From the NCBI RefSeq assembly GCF_004135625.1, contig NZ_SDPV01000002.1, forward strand, positions 1,116,001 through 1,180,000: a stretch of 64,000 nucleotides of DNA. Reading direction: 5' to 3'. This DNA comes from Pelagerythrobacter rhizovicinus (GTDB lineage Bacteria; Pseudomonadota; Alphaproteobacteria; Sphingomonadales; Sphingomonadaceae). Below the pieces are notes generated by a model. The model saw only the letters and a list, made by a program, of their open reading frames with translations, was not told the origin of the DNA and ran no database searches. This document shows positions 41,534-49,228 of the stretch, in pieces. The first letter of the stretch is position 1; every line of letters starts with the position of its first letter. The translations under genes were made by a program, and so were the position numbers.

Positions 41534-41547
41534 GACCTGGCGCCTGC

Positions 41548-41964
41548 TCAGCGCGCGGCGAAGGTCCGGTACTTCTCGTTGCCGACGAAACCGAACCGGG
41601 TGATCCCGGCCGCCTCGATCGCGTGCAGTGTGCGTGCCGAAGCGGCGTAGCTTGCCTCCGACACCGGTTCGAACTGCAGCTCCGGCTCCACGGACATGCG
41701 CCGCGTTTCCGCCAGCAGTGCGCGGAGCTGCGCGTGGTTCACGGCATTGCCGTTCCACAGGAGTCGGTCGCTGCCGTCGACCACGATATGGTTCTTCACG
41801 TTGTTGACTTCGGGACAATCGGCACAATCGCGCGGAAGGTCGATCTCGACCGAATGTGTTGCCGCCGGGATCGTGATCACGAACATGATCAGGAGGACGA
41901 GCATCACGTCGATGAGCGGAGTGGTGTTGATTTCGCTCAGAGGACGGCTGTCGGTTACTGCCAT
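41548..41964 (-). CDS. exbD: ExbD/TolR family biopolymer transport protein (third copy)
   Basis: 138 residues from ATG 41964 (GGGAG upstream). It has one transmembrane segment ('NTTPLIDVMLVLLIMFVITIP', with the essential proton-path Asp in PLIDVM) and a periplasmic domain ending 'FGFVGNEKYRTFAAR'. It couples proton flow to TonB with ExbB. It closely resembles the exbD directly upstream, sharing the C-terminal 'RFGFVGNEKYRTF' pattern, so it looks like a tandem duplicate, but a terminator separates the two. The periplasmic part carries two extra Cys (CADCPE). It is convergent with the helicase gene. Confidence 0.92.
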   Translation of the reverse strand: MAVTDSRPLSEINTTPLIDVMLVLLIMFVITIPAATHSVEIDLPRDCADCPEVNNVKNHIVVDGSDRLLWNGNAVNHAQLRALLAETRRMSVEPELQFEPVSEASYAASARTLHAIEAAGITRFGFVGNEKYRTFAAR

Positions 41965-42049
41965 GGCTCTTCTCCCACAGTGTTGTGTGACAACATACCA
42001 TGGCCCGGGCGGGGAAACAAACCGGGCTTGCCCGCTTCGCTCAGCCCAC

Positions 42050-42077
42050 AAAAAAGGGGGCGGATTGCTCCGCCCCC
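42050..42077 (-). terminator. Rho-independent terminator after the second exbD
   Basis: On the minus strand GGGGGCGGA pairs perfectly with TCCGCCCCC around a four-base loop and is followed by six T residues. It lies between exbD copies two and three, so the third copy is made by read-through or from its own promoter at about 41965-42049. Confidence 0.85.
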
Positions 42078-42106
42078 TCGTATTCCCTTGGCCGGACCGG
42101 CCGGTC

Positions 42107-42553
42107 TCACGCGCCGTCGGCGGTCCCGAACGTCCGGTACTTCTCGTTGCCGACGAAACCGAACTTGGTGACGCCGGAAACCTTGATGATGTTCAGCACC
42201 TTCGCCGAGAGATCGTAGCTCGCGAACTGCTCGGGCTCGAACTGGAGCTCGGGCTCCGGATCGATCGATTTGCTGATCTCGAGATTGCGCACCAGCTCGC
42301 TCTGGTCGATCGCATCGCCATTCCAGAGAATCTCGCCCGTCTCGGTGAGGACGATCTTGTTCTGGATCGGGTCGATCTGGTCTTCCGGCGGCGGGTTCGG
42401 GTTCGGCGCCGGAAGGTCGATGTCGACCGAGTGCGTCGCAACCGGGATCGTGATGATGAACATGATGAGGAGCACGAGCATGACGTCGATCAGCGGCGTC
42501 GTGTTCATCTCCATCATCGGGGTGCCGTCGTCGCGGCCGCCTGACATTGCCAT
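42107..42553 (-). CDS. exbD: ExbD/TolR family biopolymer transport protein (second copy)
   Basis: 148 residues. Short N-terminal 'SGGRDDGTPMMEMNTTPLID' leads into the single membrane helix with the essential Asp. The periplasmic domain starts 'VATHSVDIDLPAPNPNPPPEDQ' and ends 'GVTKFGFVGNEKYRTFGTADGA'. It is an inner-membrane partner of ExbB that uses proton motive force to energise TonB. Gene order on this strand is tonB, exbB, exbD, exbD, exbD. The upstream exbD stop is 35 bp away, and a strong terminator follows. Confidence 0.95.
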   Translation of the reverse strand: MAMSGGRDDGTPMMEMNTTPLIDVMLVLLIMFIITIPVATHSVDIDLPAPNPNPPPEDQIDPIQNKIVLTETGEILWNGDAIDQSELVRNLEISKSIDPEPELQFEPEQFASYDLSAKVLNIIKVSGVTKFGFVGNEKYRTFGTADGA

Positions 42554-42588
42554 GGTGGGCTACTCCTGAATTCTGTCCCCGAACCCGA

Positions 42589-43122
42589 TCACGCGTTCGG
42601 ATCGACCGGGTTCGAGATGAAGCCGATCGTCGGATAACCGGCTGCCTGGACGTTGTAGATCGTGCCCGCAATGCACCGCCACGGGGCGTTCACGTCACCG
42701 CGGATGTGAACCTGCGGGATCATGTCGGGATCCTCCATGATGGCCTCGGGGCCACCCGCACGCTGCACGATCGCGTCGAGCCGCTCGAACGCCCGGTCGT
42801 AGAGCTCCTGTGAATCCACGGGGGTCGTGTTGTTGAAGTAGACCCGGCATTCGCCTTCGCGCGAAGCACCTTCGAAACCCGGCTCGCCTGCACTGCGGCC
42901 GGCGGCGTCGGTGGTGCTCACGGTAAGCTGCAGGTTCTCGACCTTGTCCTTCGATTCTGTCGACTCGAACACGGGGATGCGGAGCTTCTCGATCGTCTGG
43001 ATCGCAACCGGGACCGCGATGAGGAAGATGATGAGGAGCACCAGCATCACGTCCACGAGCGGCGTGGTGTTGATGTCCGACATCGGCCTTTCTTCGCCGC
43101 CGCCTCCCATCGAAATCGCCAT
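42589..43122 (-). CDS. exbD: ExbD/TolR family biopolymer transport protein (first copy, longer)
   Basis: 177 residues, larger than the other two copies. The Gly-rich N-terminus (AISMGGGGEERPMSDINTTP) is followed by the membrane helix 'LVDVMLVLLIIFLIAVPVAI' with the conserved Asp. The periplasmic domain differs clearly from the other two, with an insertion containing 'GEPGFEGASREGECRVYFNN', and the end motif is 'TIGFISNPVDPNA'. The divergence suggests a separate role in the complex rather than a recent duplicate. It follows exbB by 73 bp. Confidence 0.94.
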   Translation of the reverse strand: MAISMGGGGEERPMSDINTTPLVDVMLVLLIIFLIAVPVAIQTIEKLRIPVFESTESKDKVENLQLTVSTTDAAGRSAGEPGFEGASREGECRVYFNNTTPVDSQELYDRAFERLDAIVQRAGGPEAIMEDPDMIPQVHIRGDVNAPWRCIAGTIYNVQAAGYPTIGFISNPVDPNA

Positions 43123-43195
43123 GACTATATCCTATCCAACTTGTCTATTTCGAAGGTGCTGCCGGACCGGCCGAAACCGGTCCGGCGCGGCGTCC

Positions 43196-44008
43196 TCAGC
43201 GCTTGGTCGTGGTGGTGGCAGTCGTCGTAGCGCCCGTGGCCGGCTTGGTTGCCGGTGCGGTGGCCGCGGCCTTGCCGGCCTGCTGCGTCGACGCCTGGGT
43301 CATCACCGCCGGCTTCACCGCACCCTTCGAGTTGATGTTCGCCAGGATGTCGGTCGAGAAGCCCGAAAGCAGCTCGGCGATGCGCTTGTTGCGGCTCTGC
43401 AGCCAGTTGTAGGCGAGCACCGCGGGAACGGCGACGAGCAGACCGATCGCGGTCATGATCAGCGCCTCACCGACGGGGCCGGCGACCTTGTCGATCGAGG
43501 CCGAGCCGGCGATGCCGATGTTGATCAGCGCGCGGTAGATACCGATGACGGTACCGAGCAGGCCGACGAACGGCGCGGTCGCACCGACGGTCGCGAGAAA
43601 CGGCAAGCCGCCGGCGAGCTTCGCGTTGATGGTCGCTTCCGACCGCGCGAGCGAGCCGTGGAGCCAGTCGTGGGCCTCGAGGCTGTCGGTCATCTTGCTG
43701 TGCGCGTCTTCGGCTGCGAGGCCATCGTCGACGAGCTGGCGCCATGCGCTGTTCTTGTCGAGCTTGGTCGCGCCTTCGCGCAGCGTGCCCGCGCGCCAGA
43801 ACTGGGTGCGGACGTTCTTGTACTGGTTGAAGATCTTCTGCTGCTCGAGCAGCTTGGTAATCAGGATGTAGAACGATCCGACCGACATGATGACCAGCAC
43901 GCCGAAGATCGACCAAGCGATCACGCCGCCCTGGTTCATGGCCTCCATGAAGCCGAAGGAGTTCTGCGGGGCGGCCTCTCCGGCGGCGGCAAGAAGTTCG
44001 ATAAGCAT
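43196..44008 (-). CDS. exbB: ExbB/TolQ/MotA family proton channel protein
   Basis: 270 residues from ATG 44008 (GAGG nine bases upstream). There are three membrane helices: 'GGVIAWSIFGVLVIMSVGSFYILI' and the pair around 'LPFLATVGATAPFVGLLGTVIGIY' and 'EALIMTAIGLLVAVPAVLAYNWL', which hold the conserved polar residues of the channel. The C-terminal tail of about 40 residues is rich in Ala, Thr and Lys (ATAPATKPATGATTTATTTT), probably disordered and cytoplasmic. It forms the pentameric core around ExbD and drives TonB. The neighbour upstream is tonB, separated by a perfect hairpin. Confidence 0.95.
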   Translation of the reverse strand: MLIELLAAAGEAAPQNSFGFMEAMNQGGVIAWSIFGVLVIMSVGSFYILITKLLEQQKIFNQYKNVRTQFWRAGTLREGATKLDKNSAWRQLVDDGLAAEDAHSKMTDSLEAHDWLHGSLARSEATINAKLAGGLPFLATVGATAPFVGLLGTVIGIYRALINIGIAGSASIDKVAGPVGEALIMTAIGLLVAVPAVLAYNWLQSRNKRIAELLSGFSTDILANINSKGAVKPAVMTQASTQQAGKAAATAPATKPATGATTTATTTTKR

Positions 44009-44051
44009 TGCGAAAGTCCTCTCAGAAAGAAGCAGATTGGGAAGGAGCATC

Positions 44052-44078
44052 CCGCCGCCGCGCCGGGCGCGGCGGCGG
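44052..44078. repeat. Perfect 27-bp GC palindrome between tonB and exbB
   Basis: The sequence is a perfect inverted repeat around the single base at 44065 (stem 12 bp or more). It lies in the 78-bp tonB-exbB gap. No T-run follows, so it is more likely an mRNA stabiliser or partial attenuator than a full terminator. Confidence 0.6.
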
Positions 44079-44086
44079 AAGAATTG

Positions 44087-44758
44087 CTAGTTCGGGATCT
44101 CCCAGCGAACGGTGCTCGAATAGGTCCCCGAAACCTCGTCGCCGTTGCCGTCCGTCGCCGGCCGGAAGCGGGCGCGCCGCTGGATCAGGCTGCAGGTCGC
44201 GTCCTTGAGCTCCTGCGGGGCGGAACCGCCCGTGACCGAGCAGGATTCGACGCGTCCGTTGGTTCCCACCCGAAGGGTAAATGAAGCGGTGCCGGTGTAC
44301 TCGCGATTGATCCAGCTGCTGCGATAGTCCGACGTCGTGACCCAGGTGCCGGGGTTGTTCCGCGGCTCCGGGTTCTTCGGCTGGACGCGCGGCGGCGGAG
44401 GCGGCGGCGGGGGAGCCGGCGGGGCCGGCGGCGGCACGCGCAGCACGGGCGGAGCCGGCGGCGGAATCGTCGGCTGCGTCCGGATCGGTGGCGGTGCCGG
44501 CGCGATACTGATCGGCGGCGGCGGTGCGACCGGCGGCGGTGGCGCGGTGTCGGGTTCCGGCGGCGGCGGCGGCTCATCTTCCGGTTCGGGTGGCGGCGGC
44601 TCGTCGATGTCCACCGTCGTCACGCGTTCGACCACCTGTGTAACCGCCTCGTAGGCGAGACCGGTGATCAGCGCATACCCGAGCAGAACATGGATAATCG
44701 CCACTATGACCAGGGCGACGACCCGGTTTCCGCTCATTTGTTGGTCAGCGTAGGCCAT
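44087..44758 (-). CDS. tonB: TonB family energy-transducing protein
   Basis: 223 residues. The single N-terminal membrane anchor is 'VVALVIVAIIHVLLGYALI', with the conserved His of the TonB/ExbD interface. It is followed by a proline-rich periplasmic spacer of about 90 residues (EPPPPEPEDEPPPPP, PPPAPPAPPPPPPPP). The C-terminal TonB domain contains 'YRSSWINREYTGTASFTLRVGTNGRVESCSVTGGS' and ends 'STVRWEIPN', with two Cys likely in a disulfide. It transmits ExbBD energy to outer-membrane receptors such as the two encoded in this window. It is the first gene of its operon, with a 7-bp stem hairpin (44784-44803) in the leader. Confidence 0.95.
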   Translation of the reverse strand: MAYADQQMSGNRVVALVIVAIIHVLLGYALITGLAYEAVTQVVERVTTVDIDEPPPPEPEDEPPPPPEPDTAPPPPVAPPPPISIAPAPPPIRTQPTIPPPAPPVLRVPPPAPPAPPPPPPPPRVQPKNPEPRNNPGTWVTTSDYRSSWINREYTGTASFTLRVGTNGRVESCSVTGGSAPQELKDATCSLIQRRARFRPATDGNGDEVSGTYSSTVRWEIPN

Positions 44759-45098
44759 TCAGTCGCATCACTCCATCGTCTCTCGCCGGGGGTAGGCCCG
44801 GCGATTCTCCTCACGACAAGCAAATCCCTTGCCAGAGGGCAATCCCAAATGTCCACCCTGCCGGCCGACTCCGAATAACGCGAAGGCCGTTCAGCCCAAG
44901 CGCCGCGAGGCCAGCATGGGCCCGTCCGCCGCGCATGTTGTTGTTGGTTGCAGCAGACGGCGGCGAGCTTTAGCTTCGATGCCGAGGGCGCGCAAACGCT
45001 TTATCGGTTAACTGCGAATTCACGATCGTAAGAGTGAATGGGATCGGAACGGCCCAAGCCACCACGCATTGCAAAAAATGCCCCGAAACTGGAATTTT
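44759..45098. other. Divergent intergenic region, about 340 bp
   Basis: It separates leftward tonB from a rightward exported protein. It contains a hairpin in the tonB leader (CGCCGGG 44784-44790 with CCCGGCG 44797-44803). No RNA gene, operator copy or iron-box-like palindrome was recognised with confidence. Confidence 0.4.
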
Positions 45099-45941
45099 AT
45101 GGCGGACATGCAGAATCTCACCAAAGTGACCCTCGCGCTCGTGGCCGGCCTGACCGCGCTTGCCGCACCGGCTGCGGCGCAGGAAGTTCGAGCGGCCGGA
45201 GCGGCGACATATGCCGATCTCGTGGACCTCGCCGACCCGGCCGACCTGGTCATCCGCGCGCAGATTCGCGACCAGGCACTGCTTTCGCCCGAGCGGGCGC
45301 CGGGCGTGCGTCGCGGGTACGGGCGGCTCTACGTGGAGGCGCGCACGCAGGCGCTGATCGCCGGCTCGGCGCCGATCGGCGAATCGATCCGCTATCTGGT
45401 CGACGTGCCGCTCGACGAGAACGGCAAACCGCCAAAGCTCAAGAAGCGGGAGGTGATCCTCTTTGCGCGGGCCGCGGGCCGGCCGGGGGAGATCCAGCTC
45501 ATCGCCCCCACCGCGCAGTTGCCGTGGAGCGAGGAGCACGAGGCGCGGCTGCGGCCGATCCTGGCCGAACTGTCTGCGCCCGATGCGCCGCCCTCGGTGC
45601 TCGGCGTGCGCGACATTCTGTCGATGCCCGGCAATCTCGCCGGCGAATCCGAAACCCAGATGTTCCTCAACACCGACGGCGAGGGGCCGGTCTCGATCAC
45701 GGTCGTGCGCCGCCCGAATATGGCGCCCGTGTGGGGCGTGTCGTGGACCGAGATCGTCGATCAGGCCGCCCGTCCGCCGGCGAAGGACACGCTCGCCTGG
45801 TACCGGATCGCCTGCTTCCTGCCCGATGGTCTCCCGGCCGACGCCAATCTGGCGCAGGACCCGACATCGCGCGCGCAGGCGGAGGAGGATTTCCGATTCG
45901 TACAGCAGAGCCTCGGGCCCTGCCGGCGCAACCGCAGCTAG
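45099..45941 (+). CDS. Conserved exported protein of unknown function
   Basis: About 280 residues from ATG 45099; ATG 45108 and upstream 45069 are possible. The signal peptide 'NLTKVTLALVAGLTALAAPAAAQ' is clear. The mature part begins 'ATYADLVDLADPADLVIRAQIRDQALLSPERAPGVRRGYGRLYVEARTQALI', with a strand-rich pattern and later 'EIQLIAPTAQLPWSEEHEARLRPILAELSA'. Two Cys near the C-terminus (IACFLP and GPCRRN) could pair. No enzymatic motif is visible. It is periplasmic, of a type I associate with sphingomonad genomes. It precedes hom by 148 bp containing two hairpins. Confidence 0.75.
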   Translation: MADMQNLTKVTLALVAGLTALAAPAAAQEVRAAGAATYADLVDLADPADLVIRAQIRDQALLSPERAPGVRRGYGRLYVEARTQALIAGSAPIGESIRYLVDVPLDENGKPPKLKKREVILFARAAGRPGEIQLIAPTAQLPWSEEHEARLRPILAELSAPDAPPSVLGVRDILSMPGNLAGESETQMFLNTDGEGPVSITVVRRPNMAPVWGVSWTEIVDQAARPPAKDTLAWYRIACFLPDGLPADANLAQDPTSRAQAEEDFRFVQQSLGPCRRNRS

Positions 45942-46000
45942 AGTCGTTTTTCAGAGAGGTGGCGCCGGCGCCGCTTCAGCCTTGCTGAAAACAACTCTAG
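45939..46000. repeat. Inverted-repeat element with CTAGAG/CTCTAG ends
   Basis: The outer arms (TAGAGTCGTTTTTCAG near 45940 and CTGAAAACAACTCTA ending at 45999) are nearly complementary, with one missing base and a mismatch. Inner stems are GGCGCCGGCGCC and TTCAGC/GCTGAA. The element may act as terminator for the exported-protein gene, or be a REP-like dispersed repeat. Confidence 0.5.
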
Positions 46001-46026
46001 CGCGCGCCCAAGCGAAACTGGTTCCC

Positions 46027-46060
46027 ATGGCGCCGCCTCGCAGGTTAGGGGCGGCGCCAT
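46027..46060. repeat. Perfect 11-bp stem hairpin in the hom leader
   Basis: ATGGCGCCGCC (46027-46037) pairs with GGCGGCGCCAT (46050-46060) around a 12-base loop, ending 29 bp before the hom start codon. In an mRNA it could affect translation initiation of hom. Confidence 0.5.
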
Positions 46061-46089
46061 GAAACGCGTCGCCAACGAACCCCGCCGCC

Positions 46090-47400
46090 ATGGCTGAACC
46101 GCTGCGCATTGCGCTGGCCGGACTCGGCACAGTCGGGGCGGGCGTGATCCGCCTGCTCGAAACCAACGCCGCGCTGCTGCGTGCCCGTTCCGGGCGCGAA
46201 CTGGAGATCGTCGCCGTGAGCGCGCGCGAGCGCCACAAGGATCGTGGCGTCGATCTCTCCCCATTCGCCTGGGTCGACGACATGGCCGAGCTCGCCGCGC
46301 GCGACGATGTCGACGTGGTGGTGGAGCTGGTCGGCGGATCGGACGGGCCTGCGCTGGCGCTGGCGCGCCGGGCGATCGGCTCGGGCAAGGCGTTGGTCAC
46401 CGCCAACAAGGCGATGGTCGCGCACCACGGCGCCGAACTTGCCGCCGCCGCCGAAAGCGCAGGCATCGCGCTCAAGTTCGAAGCGGCGGTGGCGGGCGGC
46501 ATTCCGGTGGTCAAGGCCCTGCGCGAAGGCGCGGCGGCGAACGCCATCGGGCGCATCTACGGCATTCTCAACGGCACCTCGAACTACATCCTTTCGACCA
46601 TGGAAGCGACCGGCGCGGGCTTCGACGAAACGCTCGCCGAAGCGCAGAGGAAGGGCTTCGCCGAAGCCGACCCCGCCTTCGACATCGAAGGCACCGACGC
46701 TGCGCACAAGCTCGCGATCCTCGCTGCGATCTGCTTCGGCGCCGAGGTCGATTTCGCCGGCGTGACCTGCGAGGGCATTGCCCGTGTGCGGGCGGAGGAC
46801 ATCGCCCGTGCCGACACGCTCGGCTACGTGGTGCGCTTGATCGGCATGGCCGACCTGGAAGCGGGGGAGGATGGCACGACGGCCCTGCTCCAGCGGGTCA
46901 GGCCGTGCCTCGTTCCCAAGGGCCACCCGCTCGCGCATGTCACCGGAGCGACCAATGCGGTCGTGGCCGAGGGCAATTTCTCCGGGCGCCTGCTGTTCCA
47001 GGGTGCGGGCGCGGGCGCCGGCCCCACCGCGAGCGCGGTCGTCGCAGACCTGATCGACATCGCTCGCGGAGAAATCGGCGCGCCGTTCTCCATCCCCTCG
47101 GCCGAGATGGCGCCGATGCCGCGCGCCGAGGCAGGGCACCGCACCGGCCGCACCTATTTGCGCTTCACGGTCGCCGATCGCCCCGGCGTGCTGGCCGAGA
47201 TGACCGCCGCGATGCGCGATGCCGGCGTTTCGATCGAAAGCCTTATCCAGCAGGGCCGGCAGGAGGAGGGCGGCGAGGTCTTCGTCGCGATGGTCGCGCA
47301 CGAGGGGCCGGAGCGGAACGTGCAGCACGCGCTCGAGCTCCTGCACGGGTCCGACAGCTTCACTGCCCCGCCGCTGTCGATGCAGATCCTCGGCGACTGA
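46090..47400 (+). CDS. hom: Homoserine dehydrogenase
   Basis: 436 residues. The NAD(P)-binding Rossmann motif is 'IALAGLGTVGAGVIRLL'. The catalytic domain carries 'GSGKALVTANKAMVAHHG', 'FEAAVAGGIPVVKALREG' and 'IYGILNGTSNYILSTM' (family signature). A C-terminal ACT domain follows ('YLRFTVADRPGVLAEMTAAMRDAGVSIESLIQ'). It reduces aspartate semialdehyde to homoserine for threonine and methionine synthesis and is likely feedback-regulated through the ACT domain. It is convergent with a small exported-protein gene and followed at distance by glpX. Confidence 0.96.
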   Translation: MAEPLRIALAGLGTVGAGVIRLLETNAALLRARSGRELEIVAVSARERHKDRGVDLSPFAWVDDMAELAARDDVDVVVELVGGSDGPALALARRAIGSGKALVTANKAMVAHHGAELAAAAESAGIALKFEAAVAGGIPVVKALREGAAANAIGRIYGILNGTSNYILSTMEATGAGFDETLAEAQRKGFAEADPAFDIEGTDAAHKLAILAAICFGAEVDFAGVTCEGIARVRAEDIARADTLGYVVRLIGMADLEAGEDGTTALLQRVRPCLVPKGHPLAHVTGATNAVVAEGNFSGRLLFQGAGAGAGPTASAVVADLIDIARGEIGAPFSIPSAEMAPMPRAEAGHRTGRTYLRFTVADRPGVLAEMTAAMRDAGVSIESLIQQGRQEEGGEVFVAMVAHEGPERNVQHALELLHGSDSFTAPPLSMQILGD

Positions 47401-47403
47401 GCC

Positions 47404-47943
47404 TTATTGCGGCGGCGGATCCGATTCAGGCTCGGTTGCCTCCTCGTCCTCCTCGGGTTCGAACTCTCCATCGTAGCCGCGCGGAGCGAGGCCGCGTCCC
47501 ACCCGCTCCGCGTCGGAGCCCGGCGGCGCTTCGGGCAGTTCGTCGAAATCGATCATGTAGGCAGGCGGCTCGGGGCATGGCGGGATTACGCACAGGCCGG
47601 AAACGGTAGCAGGCCCCTTGAAGATGCCCGGCCCTGAAACATCGGGCGCCTTGGGATCGCCCTTGTTCATCGTCGCCGCGGCGTATTCGTTTTCGGCATC
47701 CTCGTCGGAGCGGATGCGGAACTGCGACTGCTCCTCCAGCCTTGCACAGACGACGATCTCGTTTCCTTCGGGCTGCTCGCAATCTGGCTGAGGCGGCGCG
47801 GGCGGCGGCGGGCCGTATGCGTCGCGGGCAGCGTCGAATGCTTCCTCCACCGGATCCGTCGTGCCGGGGTCCCGGTCCGCCGTCTGTGCTGCGAGCGGCG
47901 CCGTGCCGAAGAGCAGGGCAAGCGCCAGGTGGTTTCTCGACAT
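47404..47943 (-). CDS. Exported Pro/Glu-rich protein of unknown function
   Basis: 179 residues. The signal peptide 'SRNHLALALLFGTAPLAAQT' leads to an acidic, proline-rich mature protein. It has four Cys in 'QPDCEQPEGNEIVVCARLEE' and 'GLCVIPPCPEPPAYM', a pattern I associate with small sphingomonad periplasmic proteins. The C-terminal tail 'FEPEEDEEATEPESDPPPQ' is disordered. No function can be assigned. It lies between hom (convergent, 3 bp) and glpX (divergent, 56 bp). Confidence 0.75.
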   Translation of the reverse strand: MSRNHLALALLFGTAPLAAQTADRDPGTTDPVEEAFDAARDAYGPPPPAPPQPDCEQPEGNEIVVCARLEEQSQFRIRSDEDAENEYAAATMNKGDPKAPDVSGPGIFKGPATVSGLCVIPPCPEPPAYMIDFDELPEAPPGSDAERVGRGLAPRGYDGEFEPEEDEEATEPESDPPPQ

Positions 47944-47999
47944 TCCCGCTCCCGCTGTCTAAGCGCGCTCCCAAGCACTCCCGGAGGACTGAATCCAGT

Positions 48000-48983
48000 A
48001 TGAATAGCAAGAATCCGCCTGCCGGCTCGCAGCTCGATCGCGTCCTCGTGCTTGAACTGGTCCGCGTTACCGAAGCCGCCGCGATCGCCGCGAGTGAGCT
48101 GATCGGGCGCGGCGACGAAAAGGCGGCCGATGCCGCCGCGGTCGAAGCCATGCGCCACGCTTTCGACCAGCTCGAGATCGACGGCACCGTCGTGATCGGC
48201 GAGGGCGAGCGCGACGAGGCGCCGATGCTTTACATCGGGGAAAAGGTCGGCGGTGCGCCCGGCCGCGGGCCGAAGATCGACATTGCGCTCGATCCGCTCG
48301 AAGGCACCACGATCACCGCTAAGGCCGGGCCGAACGCGCTGGCGGTGCTGGCCGCGGCGGAGGAGGGCTGCCTGCTCAACGCGCCCGACACCTACATGGA
48401 CAAGCTCGCGGTCGGGCCGGGGTATCCCGAGGGGATCATCGATCTCGCCAAGACCCCGACCGAGAACGTCTGCGCGGTGGCCGAGGCCAAGGGTGTCGAG
48501 CCCAAGGACATCATCGTCTGCGTGCTCGACCGGCCCCGCCATGCGGAGCTGATCGCCGAACTGCGCGGGCTCGGCTGCGGCGTGGTGCTGATCGGCGACG
48601 GCGACGTGGCGGGCGTGATCGCGACGACCGATCCGGAAACCACGATCGACATGTACATGGGCCAGGGCGGCGCGCCCGAAGGCGTGCTTGCGGCCGCCGC
48701 GCTGCGCTGCGTCGGCGGGCAGTTCAACGGCCGCCTCGTGTTCCGCAACGAGGACGAGAAGCGCCGTGCGGCCAAGTGGGGCATCGAGGACCTCGACCGC
48801 ATCTACAAGCTCGAGGATCTCGCGAAGGGCGACTGCATCTTTGCTGCGACCGGCGTCACCTCGGGCTCGCTGCTCGAAGGCGTCAAGCGCCTGCGCGGCG
48901 GCAAGATGACGACTGAAAGCGTCGTCATGCGCGCCAGCAGCGGCACCGTCCGCTGGATCAGGGGCGAGCATAGGCTTCCCTAA
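48000..48983 (+). CDS. glpX: Class II fructose-1,6-bisphosphatase
   Basis: 327 residues from ATG 48000 (CGGAGG upstream). The signature metal-binding segments are 'GTVVIGEGERDEAPMLYIGE' and 'DIALDPLEGTTITAKAGPNALAVLA', with 'GDGDVAGVIATT' and 'MGQGGAPEGVLAAAALRCVGGQFNGRL' following, as in GlpX. It hydrolyses fructose-1,6-bisphosphate in gluconeogenesis. The frame extends upstream to 47742, but that overlaps the divergent gene and has no family match. It is followed by an intergenic repeat element and prs. Confidence 0.96.
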   Translation: MNSKNPPAGSQLDRVLVLELVRVTEAAAIAASELIGRGDEKAADAAAVEAMRHAFDQLEIDGTVVIGEGERDEAPMLYIGEKVGGAPGRGPKIDIALDPLEGTTITAKAGPNALAVLAAAEEGCLLNAPDTYMDKLAVGPGYPEGIIDLAKTPTENVCAVAEAKGVEPKDIIVCVLDRPRHAELIAELRGLGCGVVLIGDGDVAGVIATTDPETTIDMYMGQGGAPEGVLAAAALRCVGGQFNGRLVFRNEDEKRRAAKWGIEDLDRIYKLEDLAKGDCIFAATGVTSGSLLEGVKRLRGGKMTTESVVMRASSGTVRWIRGEHRLP

Positions 48984-49145
48984 GATCCTCCCTGACGACA
49001 AGATCCTCCCCAACGACTTGCGTTGCGGAGGTGGGCGACGCCGCAGGCGTCGCTCGGAGGGGAACTAGCGCGCAAGGCCCCTCCACCACGAGCCGCTTAC
49101 GCGTCTCGCGGTCCCCCTCCCGATCGCAAGTCGATGGGGAGGATC
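48982..49145. repeat. Intergenic repeat element with direct and inverted GATCCTCCCC copies
   Basis: AAGATCCTCCC occurs twice in direct orientation (48982-48992 and 49000-49010). GATCCTCCCC at 49002-49011 recurs inverted as GGGGAGGATC at 49136-49145. Between them lies GCGACGCCGCAGGCGTCGC, a further short palindrome. The arrangement looks like a non-coding miniature or REP-like element inserted between glpX and prs. Confidence 0.55.
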
Positions 49146-49228
49146 GGGTGCCCCCTGTTGCAATCGCGTGACGCCCGGCTAAGCGGAGCGGACCGATTCC
49201 GCTGCAGCAACCGAAGGTACCCCGCGCG

